A DNA stretch of 64,000 nt from CAVTLG01 sp963802635. GTDB taxonomy: Bacteria > Chloroflexota > Ktedonobacteria > Ktedonobacterales > Ktedonobacteraceae. Shown here in pieces: positions 63,421 through 64,000 of the stretch (position 1 is the first letter of the stretch; each line of letters opens with the position of its first letter). The stretch covers positions 992,001 through 1,056,000 of the forward strand of contig CAWDJJ010000003.1 of NCBI GenBank assembly GCA_963802635.1, given 5' to 3'. A program made the position numbers and the translations under genes. Under the pieces are notes generated by a model that searched no databases, had not been told where the DNA came from, and saw nothing but the letters and a program-made list of their open reading frames with translations.

Positions 63421-64000
63421 CTATTCTGAGGACGTTTTGTTCGCGAGGTTATCAAATCCCCCCAGTGCTATCACCTGCAATGTAAACCACGCCGCATTTT
63501 TTGCTGCAATCTCTTCTGCTGTTGTTTCTTGTTCCGACCTATCATCTGCCCAGCTAGCGATCCCCTTAACAGATAGACAATCAAACTGAAAAGCTTGTTG
63601 TGCATGGTGTAGGGGAAGAGTTGCGACCTCAATACCGAGTACATCTGGATGCTTTTCGTGTATAGAGCGGAACACCATCTGGTCACTTATCGGAGCAGTG
63701 CAGGAGAAGATCAGGCCAAATTTTACCGTTACTTTTCTTGTAAGAACGATATTGCCATATTTAAAAAGGCTAAGCAGCCTGGTAGAAATAGGGATAGATA
63801 TAGGTTTATAGATGCTTGCGAGAAATTTTTGAAGTATAGTTTTTTCACCACTCAACCTTTCCCCGCTCAAAAGATGCTGCGAGACCAGAATATCTCCAAT
63901 TGCCTGCCCTTTATATTTGAAGCCGCGGGCAATGCCTACCGCAATGATTGCAGTGGGAGAGAGCGAATGTATAGCATCATCGTAGCGTGCATTATGAGAT
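63421..64000 (-). CDS. Phosphorylase/nucleosidase-superfamily (PNP/MTAN-like) domain, partial
   Basis: The 3' part of a gene that runs off the right edge. The minus-strand frame is open to the edge and reads HNARYDDAIHSLSPTAIIAV, GIARGFKYKGQAIGDILVSQ, then VLGIEVATLPLHHAQQAFQF and CLSVKGIASWADD. These match the PNP/UDP superfamily (GIAFG..., IGDVLVS, MExxA, VKGISDxAD). The C-terminus ends ...FDNLANKTSSE. In bacterial conflict systems such domains occur as stand-alone nucleosidases or as effector domains, often next to NTPases. It precedes the SIR2-transglutaminase gene by 84 bases on the same strand. The missing N-terminus leaves the full architecture open. Confidence 0.8.
   Translation of the reverse strand, partial: SHNARYDDAIHSLSPTAIIAVGIARGFKYKGQAIGDILVSQHLLSGERLSGEKTILQKFLASIYKPISIPISTRLLSLFKYGNIVLTRKVTVKFGLIFSCTAPISDQMVFRSIHEKHPDVLGIEVATLPLHHAQQAFQFDCLSVKGIASWADDRSEQETTAEEIAAKNAAWFTLQVIALGGFDNLANKTSSE

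Overview
The window reads as chromosomal DNA of a Chloroflexota bacterium, most likely Ktedonobacteria. This rests on gene content (a suf operon with sufU, long TPR proteins, a TPR-bearing Ser/Thr kinase, DUF2079 and YGGT membrane proteins), many IS elements of several families, palindromic intergenic repeats, and an IS passenger protein ending in a domain that I associate from memory with Ktedonobacterial regulators. No tRNA or rRNA was found.

Layout. 0.2-6 kb (minus): PP2C phosphatase, Der GTPase, YGGT protein, DUF2079 protein and a YdjM-type hydrolase. 6-12 kb: a thioesterase-like gene, then a suf operon read leftward (rrf2, sufC, sufD, sufS, sufU, Rieske ferredoxin; no sufB here). 12-21 kb: a methyltransferase, a HemA-like fragment with ispH, an XPB/helicase-associated protein, YajQ and a very long TPR protein. 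21.5-26.8 kb: two tandem paralogues built from about 13 and 17 copies of a 35-residue repeat. Each 35-residue repeat resolves into four sub-repeats of 8-9 residues, a family I do not recognise. 27-33 kb: DUF1003, ABM monooxygenase, pentapeptide-repeat protein, IS4 element, FemAB-like protein and an isoprenylcysteine-methyltransferase-like protein. 33.2-34.45 kb: a 270-bp tandem array bounded by inverted repeats.

34.6-42.15 kb is a CRISPR array of 68 repeats of 37 bp, split by a 2.6-kb IS701-like element. No cas gene is present in the window. The leader is probably on the right. The leader-distal half is full of duplicated spacers. Next to the leader side lies an iteron-like cluster of GTCACTTT motifs around an AT-rich core, then a winged-helix remnant. 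42.8-52.5 kb: kinase-TPR gene, an ISAs1 element with a perfect 10-bp target duplication, dienelactone hydrolase, TnpB with 3'-end hairpins, a small isoprenoid operon (membrane protein, squalene/phytoene synthase-like, geranylgeranyl-reductase-like), and a Mu-type transposase remnant. 52.9-56.5 kb: sdhCDAB. 57-59.5 kb: a lipoprotein and an amidase. 59.8-64 kb: four co-directional genes (nucleosidase-like, SIR2-transglutaminase fusion, zinc ribbon, membrane protein) that look like an uncharacterised conflict or defence operon running off the right edge.

Two features cut across the window. Six genes, including sdhC, are each broken by exactly one extra base, and in each case the conserved protein resumes in the next frame. 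Sequencing or assembly error is the simplest explanation, but the uniform direction and a recurring GAA-N context deserve a check. Second, a palindromic repeat family with a conserved core (AGATGAGCC...CGTTTCT) and covarying arms occurs in several intergenic sites and also in frame inside the FemAB-like gene.
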